A DNA stretch of 64,000 nucleotides, from positions 682,001 through 746,000 of the forward strand of contig JAVLRN010000011.1 in assembly GCA_032821775.1 (NCBI GenBank). Direction: 5' to 3'. Under the pieces are notes generated by a model that was given only the letters and a program-made list of their open reading frames with translations, searched no databases and was not told the origin of the DNA. Shown here in pieces: positions 1 to 11,805 of the stretch (position 1 is its first letter; every line of letters starts with the position of its first letter). The DNA is from Sanguinoderma infundibulare (Eukaryota; Basidiomycota; Agaricomycetes; Polyporales; Polyporaceae). Made by a program: the position numbers and the translations under genes.

Positions 1-1635
1 TCACAAATTGTGAACCTCGAAAACAATGGCCGCGGTTGGAGAGTCTGCTGGAGAGGACATTTCGAAGCAGGTATGAGCAAAATGAGCAATTTCGAGATAC
101 GGAAGAAACGAGGAGACGTAGGTTCGGAGGGGGAACTCCATTCTCAGAGCATGCCTTATAAATGCTCAAACCGTGCTGGACATATTGTTTGCCCGGGGTG
201 ACTGTTCGATCATCAGCGAAGGCGCGCCACTCCTTTGTCACATACGTGATGCAATTGTTCACCGCTACACTGCATCTCGCGATGGTGGAGGGTTAGTCTG
301 CGATCTTCTCGACGCCCCCGGCGAGGGCCGGTTCGCGCTAGCAGACCGCCAACGACGCTAACGAACTTCGACAATTGACACCGACCTTCCCGTGCCCTTT
401 TATATTGCGCAAATGAATATCTGCTCACTGTGTCAATCCTCGCGGCCATGCACAGGAGGAAGTTACTTGCAGTAAGCTCGAGGAGGGAGAGCGCTCGCAC
501 GTCGCCTCTATCCATCTTCCGCCACAACAAGGACAGCGTGGCGTGAAAGTCTGTGGGCCCGGATCGCGACTCGTGAGTCGGACCACCCATTTGCAAGTAC
601 ATGGGCTGCTTAGCATGGCGTGTCATGGTGACGGAAGCGTTTTGCGCTGCACGATTTGGTGAACAGCAAGTGGAGCTTGGCCGGCTTGGCCTTGGGCTTG
701 GACCTTCGGTTCTTCGAGCCTTAGTCGAACTCAGTAAGTACTATAGCCAGTCGCGCGCGACACGAACCAATGACATCACATACATATGAAGACGTCTGTG
801 CTCTAGGCGTGCCGCCTGACCGGACTCCCACCTGCGCCGCAGTGAAGGCTCGTTAAAGGTCGCCGTCACTGCCAGTAAGTCGCTGTGCTTCGGGAGGTTT
901 CGAAGAGACCAGCATGAGACCAAGAGACTAACAACTATAGGCGATATTTGGTGAGTCCTCTCACTCGCACTGAGTATGTAGTTAAGTCTGAGGGGTGTTG
1001 CTTTCTGTCCAGCGTGCGGCATGGCACACGTATTCCGAGAGGCTCTGCCACCGTGACTGGCGCTTTGACGCTGAGGCTGGAGATGCCTAGGCCTCTAGCT
1101 CCTCGATTCATGCCTTTTAGTTGCGTTCTGAGCTCCATCTAACCATCGTCCATGATGGGCATCTGGCATCTCCAGAGTCCAGCCAAAGCAGTGCTATTGA
1201 GTATCCGGAACCGGGACACTCGCTGGACCATGGCAACTAATTGTCGTTGCGCACGTTTCGGACACGAACGTGCAAAATCAAGACGTCGGCTGGAGCACAA
1301 GGAAAGCCTCAGGCTTCCATGTCAAACCGGTTTTCATGGTCAACAAGTAGAAGCCGCGGGACGGTCGGCGCGCTGCTGTGAGCGGGATCCTAGCGTACGG
1401 CGCGGAATCGAGTTCCCCTTGAGGTTCCGTTGGATTCATGTTGTGGATACGACCCTCTTCGTCCTTGGCTTGGACGGTACCATCCTACGCCTCTTCGCCA
1501 ATATCCTGGTATCGATACCGTATTGCATCGCTAATGCTTCATGGATGTTTATATTCAGATTCAAGACTTTGATAGCGTACAGTCAGTCATCCTTGGTTCT
1601 TCAACTTTATGACGAATCGCTATCACTCCTTTAGA
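1..1635. other. Gene-poor left end
   Basis: I recognise no gene here. Open frames on both strands are short and overlap one another. None shows family motifs or a chain of plausible splice sites, including the longest, 160 codons at 1152-1634. It may hold the 3' flank of the D-amino-acid oxidase gene and sequence upstream of a gene lying to the left. Confidence 0.5.
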
Positions 1636-3103
1636 CTACACCGTGGATCCTGCGGCGAGCGCGTTCTCTAACAACTCTAGCGCAATCGAGGCGCTGCCCC
1701 ACGAAGACTGGTACCCACCTCCACCATGTCTTATTGAATATCAAACTCAGCACCCGCATACGACAATCGGGTATGATCGGCCACTCACCCATAGTTGAAC
1801 ACCATGGGCACCTTTCCTTGCCCTGTCCTCCCAGGAACCCACTCGACATCCAGCCGAATCCCGCCCTTCCTCTGCGGACGGAAGCCACAACCCTCCTCCA
1901 CGACCAGCGCGCGCACATCTTCGACCGTCCCTTGGCGTTCTGCACGGATCGCCGGAGGCACGATCTCAGGGAAAAGTGGAAGGCAGCGTTGGATTATCTC
2001 GGTCGTCATTTCGGGGCGCGCGATGGGATACCAGTCGTTGTCCTGCTTCGTGCCTCCCAATATGACCTACTCGAAACCCAACTGTCAGCGAAATCGTCCT
2101 AGGAATGCACTACCAGCGAAAGTCTTACGTCTCCGCTCCGCCTTGGGATGACATACGTCCACAGGCCCTGTTCTAAGTGACTTATAGTCCTCCCAGACGT
2201 GATCCATGGTGCGCGGATGATGGCGACCTGACCCCGCACGGGATACACGTCCTTGTCCTCAACACCTCCGAGGGTGCGCGCGCCGAGGCCGGCACAGACG
2301 ATGACCGCATCGACTGGTTCCGCGTCGGCGCGCCCACGGCGGAACAGCCCGGGGCCGCCCTCGACGACCTGGGAGATGTGCTGCACGGACCCGCGCACGA
2401 TGGAGCCGCCGCGAGAGAGGAAGCGGGAGAGGAGGTAGGGGAGGTAGACGGGCGTGTCGATGTTGACAGTCGTGAAGGACGTTCCGGCGGACGCGCCCGG
2501 GACGAGGGAGTCTTGGGGGAGTTTCTTGAACTGCGATGGTGACGATTCATTGAAGACGATGGCGCTGATGAGGGGAGGGAGAAGGAACGCACGTCGGGCA
2601 TCCAGCCAAGACATTCATCTCTGCCATCCAGGAGGTAGTCGGTCTGGGTGACACGTAGGAAGCAATGTTCCGCGGCTCCTCCGGGAGCGGATAGCTCCCA
2701 CATCACGTCGAATGTTTCTCGGTCGATGGCTAGAGGTGTGCTGTCAATCTTCAATCGGAAGGGGTTGGCGTGGACTGCACGCACCCATCTGTTTTGCATC
2801 ATCCGCGGCATGGCTGACATGGTGTGCGCCCTGCGAGGGCGGCTTCAGAATGCTGAGCATTCAAGCATTCAGGAAACGTACAGCCCAAAGACTGGTGTAG
2901 GTGATCGTTTTGGGATCGGTAGGGAAGGCCTCTGCGATAATGGTGACGTTGTATCCCCCTTTCTCTTGGATTTTTACAGCCGTGGTCAACCCCACCACGC
3001 CTGTTCGGATCATGGACGTCAAGGACGGGTTTGGGGATTGTTAAGGTGAGTGCTCACCTGCACCGATGACCACGACTCTCTTTGGATCGTTGGGCGAAGA
3101 CAT
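1636..3103 (-). CDS. DAO: D-amino-acid oxidase, FAD-dependent
   Basis: It oxidatively deaminates D-amino acids to 2-oxo acids, ammonia and H2O2, normally in peroxisomes. The first exon (3058-3103) encodes the start of the dinucleotide-binding fold, VVVIGAG, joined across an intron to VVGLTTAVKIQEKGGY. Later exons carry the family blocks TYTSLWAGAHHVS, TSFTTVNIDTPVYLPYL, VIVCAGLGARTLGG, PVRGQVAIIRAPW, WTYVIPRRSGD and VILGGTKQDNDWYP. The last exon joins VFNYG to HGGGGYQSSWGSA, the C-terminal FAD-binding signature. At least six short introns are needed; all joins checked keep frame (for example MPD to FKKLPQD across a GTGCGT...CGCAG intron). The C terminus (AAGSTV) lacks an obvious SKL-type peroxisomal signal. 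The start is the first ATG before the Rossmann motif. It is transcribed away from the SYLF-SH3 gene. Confidence 0.93.
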
Positions 3104-3807
3104 GTTGCGACTCCCCGCTCTGGTTATGCAACCAGGTGCCTTTTAAGACGGATTCGTGGGAGTATGCATATCACGATGACTCGATGGGCCTCGTCTGGAG
3201 CACGCAAGAGGATACGAACAGCTCACCACCATCCCTCCTCAGATAGCATCGAACAGTTGGCCCCATTCTCTCCCCATGACCGCTCGAAAACGGATATAAA
3301 CGGCCCAATGCCGCTAGATTGCAAAATGAACTGACAACGACAGTAGCATAGCACATGACCGAGGCAGTGGAGGAAGAAAGATGTGGCTCTCACTACTATC
3401 TAGAAGTCCATCATCGCGACGCAATGAACAACGCATAGAGCTGCTAGCGAAAGAAGAGCGTCCAGTCCGTCTGCGCCGCAACAAATGGCCCCTGACCAGT
3501 ACAGTCTCGACGTTGGAGAGGGGTGATAAGGTGACGGCGACAAGAGAGCGCGACTGCGGCGAAAAACTGTGCTTTTATGCGATCGCCCGTCCCGATATGG
3601 GAATTCCCGCCCCCAGCAGCACCGGATTCCGGAATGCGCAGCGGAGGCGCTGGTCCGGCTCCCTTATGCAGTGCAATGATGTAACCGGCGCCTGTGTCTC
3701 GTTTTGTAAAGCGTCCGCGCGGCATCCAGCTTGCACACTCCCTCCAACGACGAGCTACTACCACTCTTCCTCGGTGTCTATCTACTGCGAACGACCACGA
3801 AAACCGC
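3104..3807. other. Divergent intergenic region
   Basis: About 700 bases separate the starts of the D-amino-acid oxidase gene (-) and the SYLF-SH3 gene (+). No gene is seen. It must hold both promoters, but I could not define core elements with confidence. Confidence 0.5.
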
Positions 3808-6044
3808 ATGAAGTTCAACACCCCGCTCCCACAGCCACTTCCGAAGGAATGCCAGAAGGCGGCACAGATCTGTACGTCAATTCGCTTCTCGGTGGCACCG
3901 CCGCTTCCCCACACCAATTCTGTCTACAGTCAAGTCTTTTGTCGATAGCAACAACAATGGTCTCGATGGCGTATGTTAACAAGTCCCGGGCATGCACCAC
4001 ATGACTCTGACAGGTCTGCGGACGCATACAGGTCATCCCACGGAGCGTGCTCGAGAGCGCGAAGGGCTTCGCCATCTTTACCATCTTCAAAGCCGGCTTC
4101 CTATTCTCCGCACGAGCTGGGAGCGGCATTGTCATCGCGAAGCTTGAAGACGGAAGTGAGTTCCTCGTTTCTATCTACTTCCCGGCCTGCGTATACGCTG
4201 TCGTGTGCGGTCAAGCGTGGCGCACCCCCCGTAAATGCCCAGTCATTCAGCCGGGACGTCACGCTGCCGGATACACCATCGATTGCGTCGCGGCACTTAT
4301 GGTTTCTAATCATGATTATTTCTTGACGTCGCAGCATGGTCTGCGCCTAGCGCGATCGGGTCCGCAGGTCTAGGTGTCGGTGGCCAAGCCGGGGCAGAGA
4401 TGACTGACTTTTTGGTTGTGTTGAACTCAAAATCGGTGAGGACCGCAGCCGGGATCTTGCGTAAATGTTTGACTGAGATCATCGTATAGGCTGTTGTAAG
4501 TCGGATATTCACCCGATATCCTAACAATTATTCTCACGTCCTGTGGACCAGAAATCTTTCATGTCCGCTGGATCATTAACTCTGGGCGGTAACCTCAGTA
4601 TCGCGGTTGGCCCCCTCGGGCGCAATGGAGAAGCCATCGGATCTCTGAACACGAGCGGCAAGGTGGCCGCTATGTACAGTTATTCCAAGACTCGGGGCCT
4701 CTTCGGAGGTGTCTCAATAGAAGGCTCCGTGATCGTCGAGCGTTCCGACGCGAACGCTCAGGCCTACCGTACGGAAGTGAGCGCGAAGCAACTGTTGAGC
4801 GGCGCCATCCCGCCACCCGAGTGGGCTTCTCCTCTCATCAAGACGCTGGAGACATGTACCGGCCTGCCAGGCGGCCGCAGGTGGGTACAAGAGTTCCAGA
4901 ACAACCACCCGAGCGACCCATACATGTTCAGCGGCGTCGAGAGCCCAGGGCTCGGCGGCAGCCCTTCAGGCTCGCGCTACTCCTTCGACGGACCGTCAGC
5001 CTCAGGAGGAGGAGTGGGAGCTCCAAGAACAGGGCCAGGGCCAGGGACGCCTCCGAGCGGCGACGGCGGGAACACGAACAACGGGAAGTTGTCGAAGAAG
5101 AAGAGGGAGAAGTCGTCGAGCATGTCGTTCCCACCCATCCAGTGGGGCCGCCAGAAGAGCTCTGGTTCATACTTCTCAGAGTTCCACGATCCGGAGCGCG
5201 CACCGGAGCCTGCGGACGCGCACATTTCGACGCCGAAGCTCCCGCTGGAGGACCGACCGTCCCCGCGCCTCGACCGGGTGCTGAACCCGGCTACAGGCTA
5301 CTTCGAGACGCGCTTCCAGTCGGACTACATCAGCGACGACCAGCTACGACAGCACCCGCCGCTCAACCGGCTCACGAGCTCAGGCCTGTCCTCGAAGGAC
5401 TCGGACCGGGACAGAGACAGAGACCGGGACCGAGCTAGCGCGAGCGGGAACGCGAAGTCGAGGGCGATGGACGACGAGTGGGAGCCGGACAGCCCATTCA
5501 ACGACTTGCCCTCTGGAGCTTTTAGTGAGGCGCGCTCGAACATGTCGGACGCGACGTCGCACCGGCGCGCGTTCAGTGCGTATGCATCATCGGCGAGCGC
5601 CGGCGCGGGCACGCGGAAGAACGGTAGCAACAACCCGTTCGAGGCGTGGGCGGCGCGCGAGGAGGAGACGTTCGACGACGACCTGCTTGGTGCCGGGCGG
5701 TCGGCGGGGTCGCGGTCGACGTACGAGACGACGACGAAGCCGAGAATCGCGCCGAAGGCGGAGCTCACGAAGCCACTGCTCCCACATGAGGGAATCGCGA
5801 GGGCCATCGCGTTGTATGATTTCAAGGCGGTTCAGGTGCGCTTTTCGTGGCGTCTGCGTGGTGGGAGTGGTGTATTTATAACTGATCTGCGGTTCCTGCG
5901 CGTCTGCAGACGGGCGACTTGTCGTTCTCCAAGGGGCAGGTGATCACGGTCACGGAGAAGAGCGAGGACACGAATACGTGGTGGAAGGGGAAGGTTGAGG
6001 GGCGCGAGGGCATCTTCCCCGCCAACTTTGTGGAGGTGGTGTAG
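3808..6044 (+). CDS. YSC84: SYLF and SH3 domain protein (Ysc84/Lsb3 type)
   Basis: Ysc84/Lsb3-family proteins act at cortical actin patches during endocytosis: the SYLF domain binds phosphoinositides and actin, and the SH3 domain binds proline-rich partners such as Las17. The start MKFNTPLPQPLPKECQKAA matches the family's N terminus. The SYLF domain follows, with IPRSVLESAKGFAIFTIFKA, GSGIVIAKLEDG, WSAPSAIGSAGLGVGGQAG and SAGSLTLGGNLSIAVGPLGR, ending near residue 220. A long low-complexity linker with DRDRDRDRD follows. A C-terminal SH3 domain opens with ARAIALYDF and ends GIFPANFVEVV. The protein is about 590 residues. One exon is only 6 bases (4490-4495, encoding Ala-Val). The last intron lies inside the SH3 domain. 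Confidence 0.91.
4490..4495 (+). other. 6-base microexon of the SYLF-SH3 gene
   Basis: The preceding exon ends in ...AACTCAAAATCG before GTGAGG. The next AG is followed by GCTGTT and immediately by GTAAGT. The intron then ends ...GGACCAG before AAATCTTTCATG. Joining all three reads LNSKSAVKSFMSAG, which matches the SYLF family. Without GCTGTT the protein stays in frame but loses the two residues Ala-Val. Confidence 0.75.
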
Positions 6045-6249
6045 AGGAGATCGTCGCAGGCGCGACGGAAAGAAGGGAAGGTCTTTCCCCTTGGATGTAG
6101 TATCTGCTATTCTGTTCCCCCTCTTGGATAACCCTGGTTCCTCGTCCATGTATCTCATCATCTAGGGCCGAAGATCCGACCCTTTTAGTTTTCGGACGTT
6201 GCTCATTCGCTATCAACATGATGTATTTTCCCGGTCCCGTAAGACCGCT

Positions 6250-6545
6250 GTTTGTATGTACTTACATCAGATTGTACTGCTATATTCGTCCTGCTCTCGC
6301 AATGTAGCCACCCCGCTCCTCCCCGCTCGGGGCTAGTAGGATCTGTCCTGTTATCTGAACGCCTTGTCTCGTTAAGGCGGTCGAAGAAGGTTTGAGCTCG
6401 TGGCAAGGACATTCAATGGGTTAGATCCAATACATTTCCGTGCGTGCGCACGTACCTGGAATACGATCACGGTTTGGCTCCATTCTCGCCGGAGTGTAGG
6501 GATGTCAAGGAACGAAGGTCGAACGATTTGGAGGAACTTCTGGCT
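6250..6545 (+). repeat. Diverged direct repeat, copy 1
   Basis: It shares ordered blocks with 6845-7140: GGGCTAGTA, then (C/A)TGTCTCGT-AA-GGCGGT, then CGTGGCA, then TGCGCACGTACCTGGAATA, then GTCAAGGA, then CGAACGATTTGGAGG or CGGACGATTTGGAGG. Block order and spacing are kept and the intervening bases differ, so this is an old duplication. It lies in the 3' flank of the SYLF-SH3 gene. Confidence 0.75.
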
Positions 6546-6844
6546 CTACTGGGCTTGCTCGTGCTTACAGAGCCAACTACCGCTGCGGGTCCGAGGCGTG
6601 CTCGCGTGCTCGCGGGAGCAATCTGTGCGTTTCGCCAAGGCGAGACAGACAGCTGACGCCCCCTGTAGCTTCTGCATGGGAGTACAGGCATACGTTAACA
6701 AGCGTTTTCATCTTACAAGAGAGAATGAAGGTATTGCAACAAAGATGCGAAATGTTGTAGCAAAGATGTACAGAATCTAGATGTATGCGCCAGGGCCGCA
6801 AGGAAGATAGTCATTTAGCAGGAGCTGCTCCCATTTAGATACAC

Positions 6845-7140
6845 ATCGACACGTCTACTACATGTACGTACACACATAGTACGGCCAACCTCCCGACCCT
6901 GGGCTAGTACCAGTAAGATATTGCCCTCTTATCAGGACGCCCTCGCCCTGTCTCGTAACGGCGGTGAGTAGGAGCGTGGCAGGTATACTCAATGGTTTGA
7001 ATCCGGTGCAATTCAGTAGAATCCAGTGTCTGCGCACGTACCTGGAATATGATCAATGTTTGGTTCGCACTCCCGTCGGAATGTAGCCTAGTCTCCGTGT
7101 CTGCTTGTCAAGGATCGAAAGTCGGACGATTTGGAGGTGC
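6845..7140 (+). repeat. Diverged direct repeat, copy 2
   Basis: This is the second copy of the segment at 6250-6545, offset by about 590 bases in the same orientation. The best-kept block is TGCGCACGTACCTGGAATA. No open frame is shared by the two copies, and I see no transposon ends. Confidence 0.75.
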
Positions 7141-8011
7141 GGTTCAGTGATGGGAGACGTCGGATGCTGACAGAAAGCAGATTTGGACGGACATCGGGGA
7201 GGAGCCTGGAATGCGTAGTTGCGACGGCGCGCGCAGTATGCGGTGGCGGCCCATGATCGTCGATAGCGATTGGAATTAGTGGTTGGTCACAAGGTGCCGA
7301 CGAAGGTTGCCGCGATGCTTGCATGTGGCGAAGGCTTCGCCCGCACAACCAACTCTCTTACATCCGATGGTCATGCGGGGGCACTACGAAACAAGTGCTC
7401 TTTTAAATTTGCGATCGAGGTGAAATGCAGAGAGCAACGAACTGTTGGATTTCCTGGAATACGGCGTGGAGATCCATAGCCCATTTGAAACTCGAGCCTC
7501 GGGGATGATCTAGAGGGTGTCTCCGATTAGTACGCGGACGTTTGTAAAGTAACCACACCCACCGCGCCGAGCTGCAGAACACATCGTGTGCTAAACCGGA
7601 TTGTTGCGGTGTGCGCAGCAGAGCGTGTTGCGGCGGGTGATGCTCCAATAGACTCGGCGGGTCAGAGGTACATAGCGTCGCCGATGCTTGGAAATTAGCT
7701 TGAGTTGGGCGGGGAGAGTGACGCCCGCGAGTTGACGCTTTCGAACGACAGTTTTCTTGGCTGGTGTTGACGCATGAATCGAAGGACTGCCGGTGTTGTT
7801 CATGGTGGATCTTGGAGTGCATGCACTGTCAAAGCCCCCGCGGTGAGTACGGATGGAGAGGACTGGCAATGGAAGTATGTAGCTGGGCGCCCCGGTGAGA
7901 AGTTCCATTTGGATAATTTAAAAAGGAAAGTGGTCCGATACACCGGGCGCTTAGGCGGAGGAGAGCGCAGAAGGGAGCAAGTCGTACAAGAGTCTCTTGC
8001 CTCTTGCCACC

Positions 8012-11000
8012 ATGTCCACCCCGCCCCCGTCCGAGAGCTCGAGCTCGTCGTCGACCAATTCCCCGTCGCCGACTACTCCCCACGCGGAATTGAAGTCGGA
8101 CCCCAGCGACGCGCTTGAATTCCTCCTCCAGACTATGGCCGCCCAGGCTCAGGCGCAAGCCCAGAACGGCGACTCCTCTTCGACCTTCGACTCCTCCACG
8201 CAACCGGATTGGACTCAGCTCGCATCCTGGGCCAGCGCAGCGCAGGACCAGAAGTTCGATATGAACGCAGACTTCAACTTCTCCCTCCCCATGGACCTCG
8301 ACTTCGACCCGAGCATGGCCGTAGACCCAAGTGCGCTCCATTTCACCACCATCTTCGACCAGTCCGCGTTCGCACTCCCGCCAAACGAGTCCTCGTTCGT
8401 CATGTCAAACGAGATCGTGCAAAGCAACATGCTCTTCCCCTCTGCAGACGCCTTCCCCCTCCCACACTCACATATCGAGCCCGGTACCGGTCGGAGGCTC
8501 AGCGTCACCTCGTCCTCATCTTCCTCCGGTGCATCGTTCTCGCCCATTATGGAACCCTCTCAGGCCATCTCCGGCTCACCTCCCTCTGATGTCAACCTTA
8601 GTGACCCGGCATCGGAGCTCGCTCACCGCGTCCGCCAAATGGCCGGTGTCACCCTTGCCGTCCCCGTCAGCGCACACGTTCAACAGCTTGCCGCTGCAGG
8701 CGGACGGGCCAAGCTCCCCATTCCGCGTCTCAAGCAGAGCCCCACTTCTGCTCCGGCCCCGAAGCGGACCGCCAAGCCGTCACCTCCCCCGTCGGAGCTT
8801 GCTGCTTCGCCCTCCTCTTCGTCCTCATCTTCCCCACTATCCACTACTCCCGTTTCTGAACAGGCCCCGTCCCCGGTTGCGGACGCCCCTGCTAACGGTC
8901 CTACTCAGACCATCATCGGCCGCCCGAAAACTAGCCATACGACCATCGAGCGGCGGTACCGCACAAACCTCAATGCTCGCATCACTGGTCTGAAGCAGTC
9001 CGTCCCTGCCCTACGCGTCCTCGAGGCCAAGGCTGGTCAGCCGACCCCGTGGAACGACGCCGTCGACACGCGTGGGTTTGTCGATGGTGTCAAGGTCGCG
9101 CGCAAGATGAGCAAGGCGAACATCCTTGGCAAGGCTACCGAGTACATCCGGTACGCGTCTGCATACCCTCTAACACTTTACAATGTTTTCTAACCTCAGT
9201 ACCGCTAGCGTGCTCAAAAAGCGGGAAGCACGTCTCAAGCGCGAGCAAGACGGCTTGAAGTCTCTGGTCGGCGGTCTTGTTGGCGGTCCTGCGCTTTTGA
9301 AGGAATGGGAGAGGGAATGGAGGGAACGGTTTGGTGGGGAGGAGAAAGACGAAATCGAGTTGGACGATGCTGCCGGTGGAAGCGATGACGAGGAGGGTGA
9401 CGGAGATGACAGCGATGGTGAAGATGAGGAAGGTCGCGCTCGCAAGAAGGCCAAGGTCGCAAAGTCGGCCAAGAAGGACAAGCCCTACAGACCGCCGCCG
9501 CCGCCTCCAGTAGCAGGTGTGCCCGGTGCGGTTCCGGAGAAGCGCAAGCGTGGTCGTCCTCGCAAGGTACCTTTGCCCCCAACCCTAATCTCGACCGAGG
9601 CACCTTCTGCATCTGCTACGCCCGTGCCGACGAACGTGCAGCCCATCTTCCCTACCGATCAGGCCATGCAAGATGTGTTCCAGATCAAGACCGAGCAGAT
9701 GATGCAGCAGCCTCAGCAAGCAACGCAACAATACTTGCTTGCTGTCTTCGCGTTCTTCTCCGTCTTCAACTCACCATTGACATCTTCGCATCGCCCTCCC
9801 ACCGGGTCACATGATCATGCACACCACGGTGCTGTTCTGACCCCGCACCAGCCTACAGCGACGCATGTCCCCGTCACCTCTCCCACTGGCTACAGTCTCC
9901 ACGAGGTTGCTCAGGCGGCCCACCTGTTCGTGTCTACGCTCGTCTTCTTCTACGTGCTCCTGCCGTGGCTCTCCAGCGCTCTCCGCAAGACCAACATCCT
10001 CTCCAAGGCTGTATCGGTGTTCTCTTCCTCGACTTCAACGTCGGGTTCTGTAGCCAAACGCAACGCGCTTACTCGCCCTGTGCTTCTTGACGCGCTTTCG
10101 CCGGCTGCTCGGGGCTCTACGGACGAGCCCGCTCAGCTGCGCTCCGCCCTTGGTATCTCGACCGGCGTCATCGGCCTTCTTCAGAGCGTCATCAAGGCTG
10201 CTCGGAGGGATCGCGGCATCGAGTTGAACCAGCTTGAACAGCGCGCGTGGGTGCGCTTGGGCGAGCTCATTGCATTTGACGGTATGGCGACCTGTCGAGA
10301 TATTAGTAAAGCATGAAGCTGACATGTTCTCCAGGCTCTGTCGGAAACACTACTCGTCTGCAGACTTTCTGGTGCATGTCATGGCATATCTCCACCTTCG
10401 CGGCGACTACGACCGACCTCTCCACCCTCGCTCTGATCATCCGTCCCTTGTCCGGCTCCAAGGCTACCGAGCTGTGGGATCGTGCTCGCCAGCGCGAGGT
10501 CCTGCGTGCGCATGAGAAGATCGTGTTGAACAACATGAGCGTCGAGGGCGCTGCGGACTGGCTTGCCAAGTGGCGCAACTGGCACGAGTCTGAGCGCAAG
10601 GGTCGCTGCACGGCTTGTGAGAAGCGCACTCCACTCGGGATCCTCGCTGCTATCCTCATCCGTGAGCGCCTCCGGAAGCACGCCGCCTCCTTGTTCGTGC
10701 GCACCGTGGTCCGTGCTGAGACCGAGGCACGCCGCGCCGACCCCGCGTACGACAGTGACGATGAGTGCGATGAGCCCGCGTACACCTATGACGCCGACAA
10801 GGACTTCAAAGAGGAACAAGAACGCAAAGAGACCGTTGAGGCGGGGAAGTCGATCGGCGGCCGCACCGCCGAACTCGCCGTCCTCCTGGAGCGCATTTGG
10901 GACACCGGCTTCTGCTCGCAGGAGGACGGGCTCCTCCCCGCGCGCGGCGCCCATGCACACTCGCACTCGAGCCCCGACGTCGACGCGGACTGCGAGGACG

Positions 11001-11338
11001 AGCAGGACCTCGCGAGCCAGGACGAGGCCGAGATTCGCGCGCTGCTCACCGCGACGCTCATCTACCGCCGCATCTTCCCGTCGACGATCCCCGCGTGCTC
11101 GCCGTCCTCGGGGCCGGCGTTCGTGCTTAGCCCACCGCCATCGCCGAGCAGGCGCAATGCGCAGCTGCACATGGTGCTCCGGACCGCGTTGGGGTCTCCT
11201 GCGTTCGAGAGCGGGGCGGACGGGAGGCTCGAGGACCCCGAGCTCGGGGCTGCGCTGGAGGACGCGCGGGATCGGGTTGTGGATATGCTTGTTGACTTTG
11301 AGCGGGCGTGCCGCAGAGGCGGACGGTCGTTCGACTAG
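8012..11338 (+). CDS. SRE1: SREBP-type Tyr-bHLH membrane transcription factor
   Basis: This is a sterol- and oxygen-responsive factor of the SREBP/Sre1 family, made as an ER membrane precursor whose N-terminal half is released to the nucleus. Three exons (8012-9150, 9209-10281, 10335-11338) give 1071 residues. The Ser/Pro-rich N terminus has a Q/A-rich stretch (AAQAQAQAQ). The bHLH starts near residue 305 with HTTIERRYRTNLNARI; the Tyr in ERRYR replaces the usual bHLH Arg and is diagnostic of SREBPs. The loop is long (PTPWNDAVDTRGFVDG) before KMSKANILGKATEYI. An acidic patch and RKRGRPRK follow. Two hydrophobic segments near residues 555 (LLAVFAFFSVF) and 618 (LFVSTLVFFYVLLPWL) fit the SREBP hairpin. 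The C-terminal regulatory half follows. Family membership is firm; sterol control is inferred. Confidence 0.93.
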
Positions 11339-11805
11339 ACTGGTACCCGGACGCTTCGTGGCGTTGCCGCGGTCTCGTTGCATCGTTCCTGTGGCGGGCG
11401 GGGTACTGTCAAGGGCTAAATTATGTTTTGTAGAGCATGGTACTCATTCATTCTTGTACGTTGATTGAGCGTGAGGTGATTCGGTTCGAATTACTTATAA
11501 GTAGGCCGTCGTCTGCGTATACTTTATGATATGATTACTGATAGTCTTGTACGTTGCACTTGGAAATGGATGAACCTAGAACGAAACCACTACGGTGTAA
11601 CGTGCTCGTTGCGCAGGATCTAACCACGTTCTTGGCAGGGTAGTGGGAGTGATGCAGGGGATGTTGGCAATGGTGCGTGGTGCTTTGACTCAGAATGAAT
11701 GATGGGTACTGACGAGTGCCTCCAATCCCATGTGTCTGTTCTAGGCTGTCGGCATGTATGAACCATGGTATGCATGCACAGCGCCAATAGAGTTACGGTC
11801 TCAAG
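11339..11805. other. Convergent intergenic region
   Basis: This stretch separates the 3' ends of the SREBP gene (+) and the GNAT gene (-). It is AT-richer than the flanking exons, as expected for two 3' UTRs. No gene is seen. Confidence 0.55.

Larger units (their letters stand above)
6045..8011. other. Intergenic region upstream of SRE1
   Basis: About 2 kb lie between two genes on the same strand. No coding region is convincing. It contains the 3' end of the SYLF-SH3 transcript, a diverged direct duplication (listed separately) and the promoter and leader of the SREBP gene. The SREBP start has a good fungal context, CCACCATG. Confidence 0.55.

Noticed and set aside
1152..1634. 160-codon open frame on the plus strand
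   Set aside because: No motif, no splice-linked continuation and unusual composition; several other frames overlap it.
10379..11383. 334-codon frame on the minus strand
   Set aside because: It is the antisense shadow of the last SREBP exon; Arg/Pro/Gly-rich composition is typical of reverse frames in GC-rich coding DNA.
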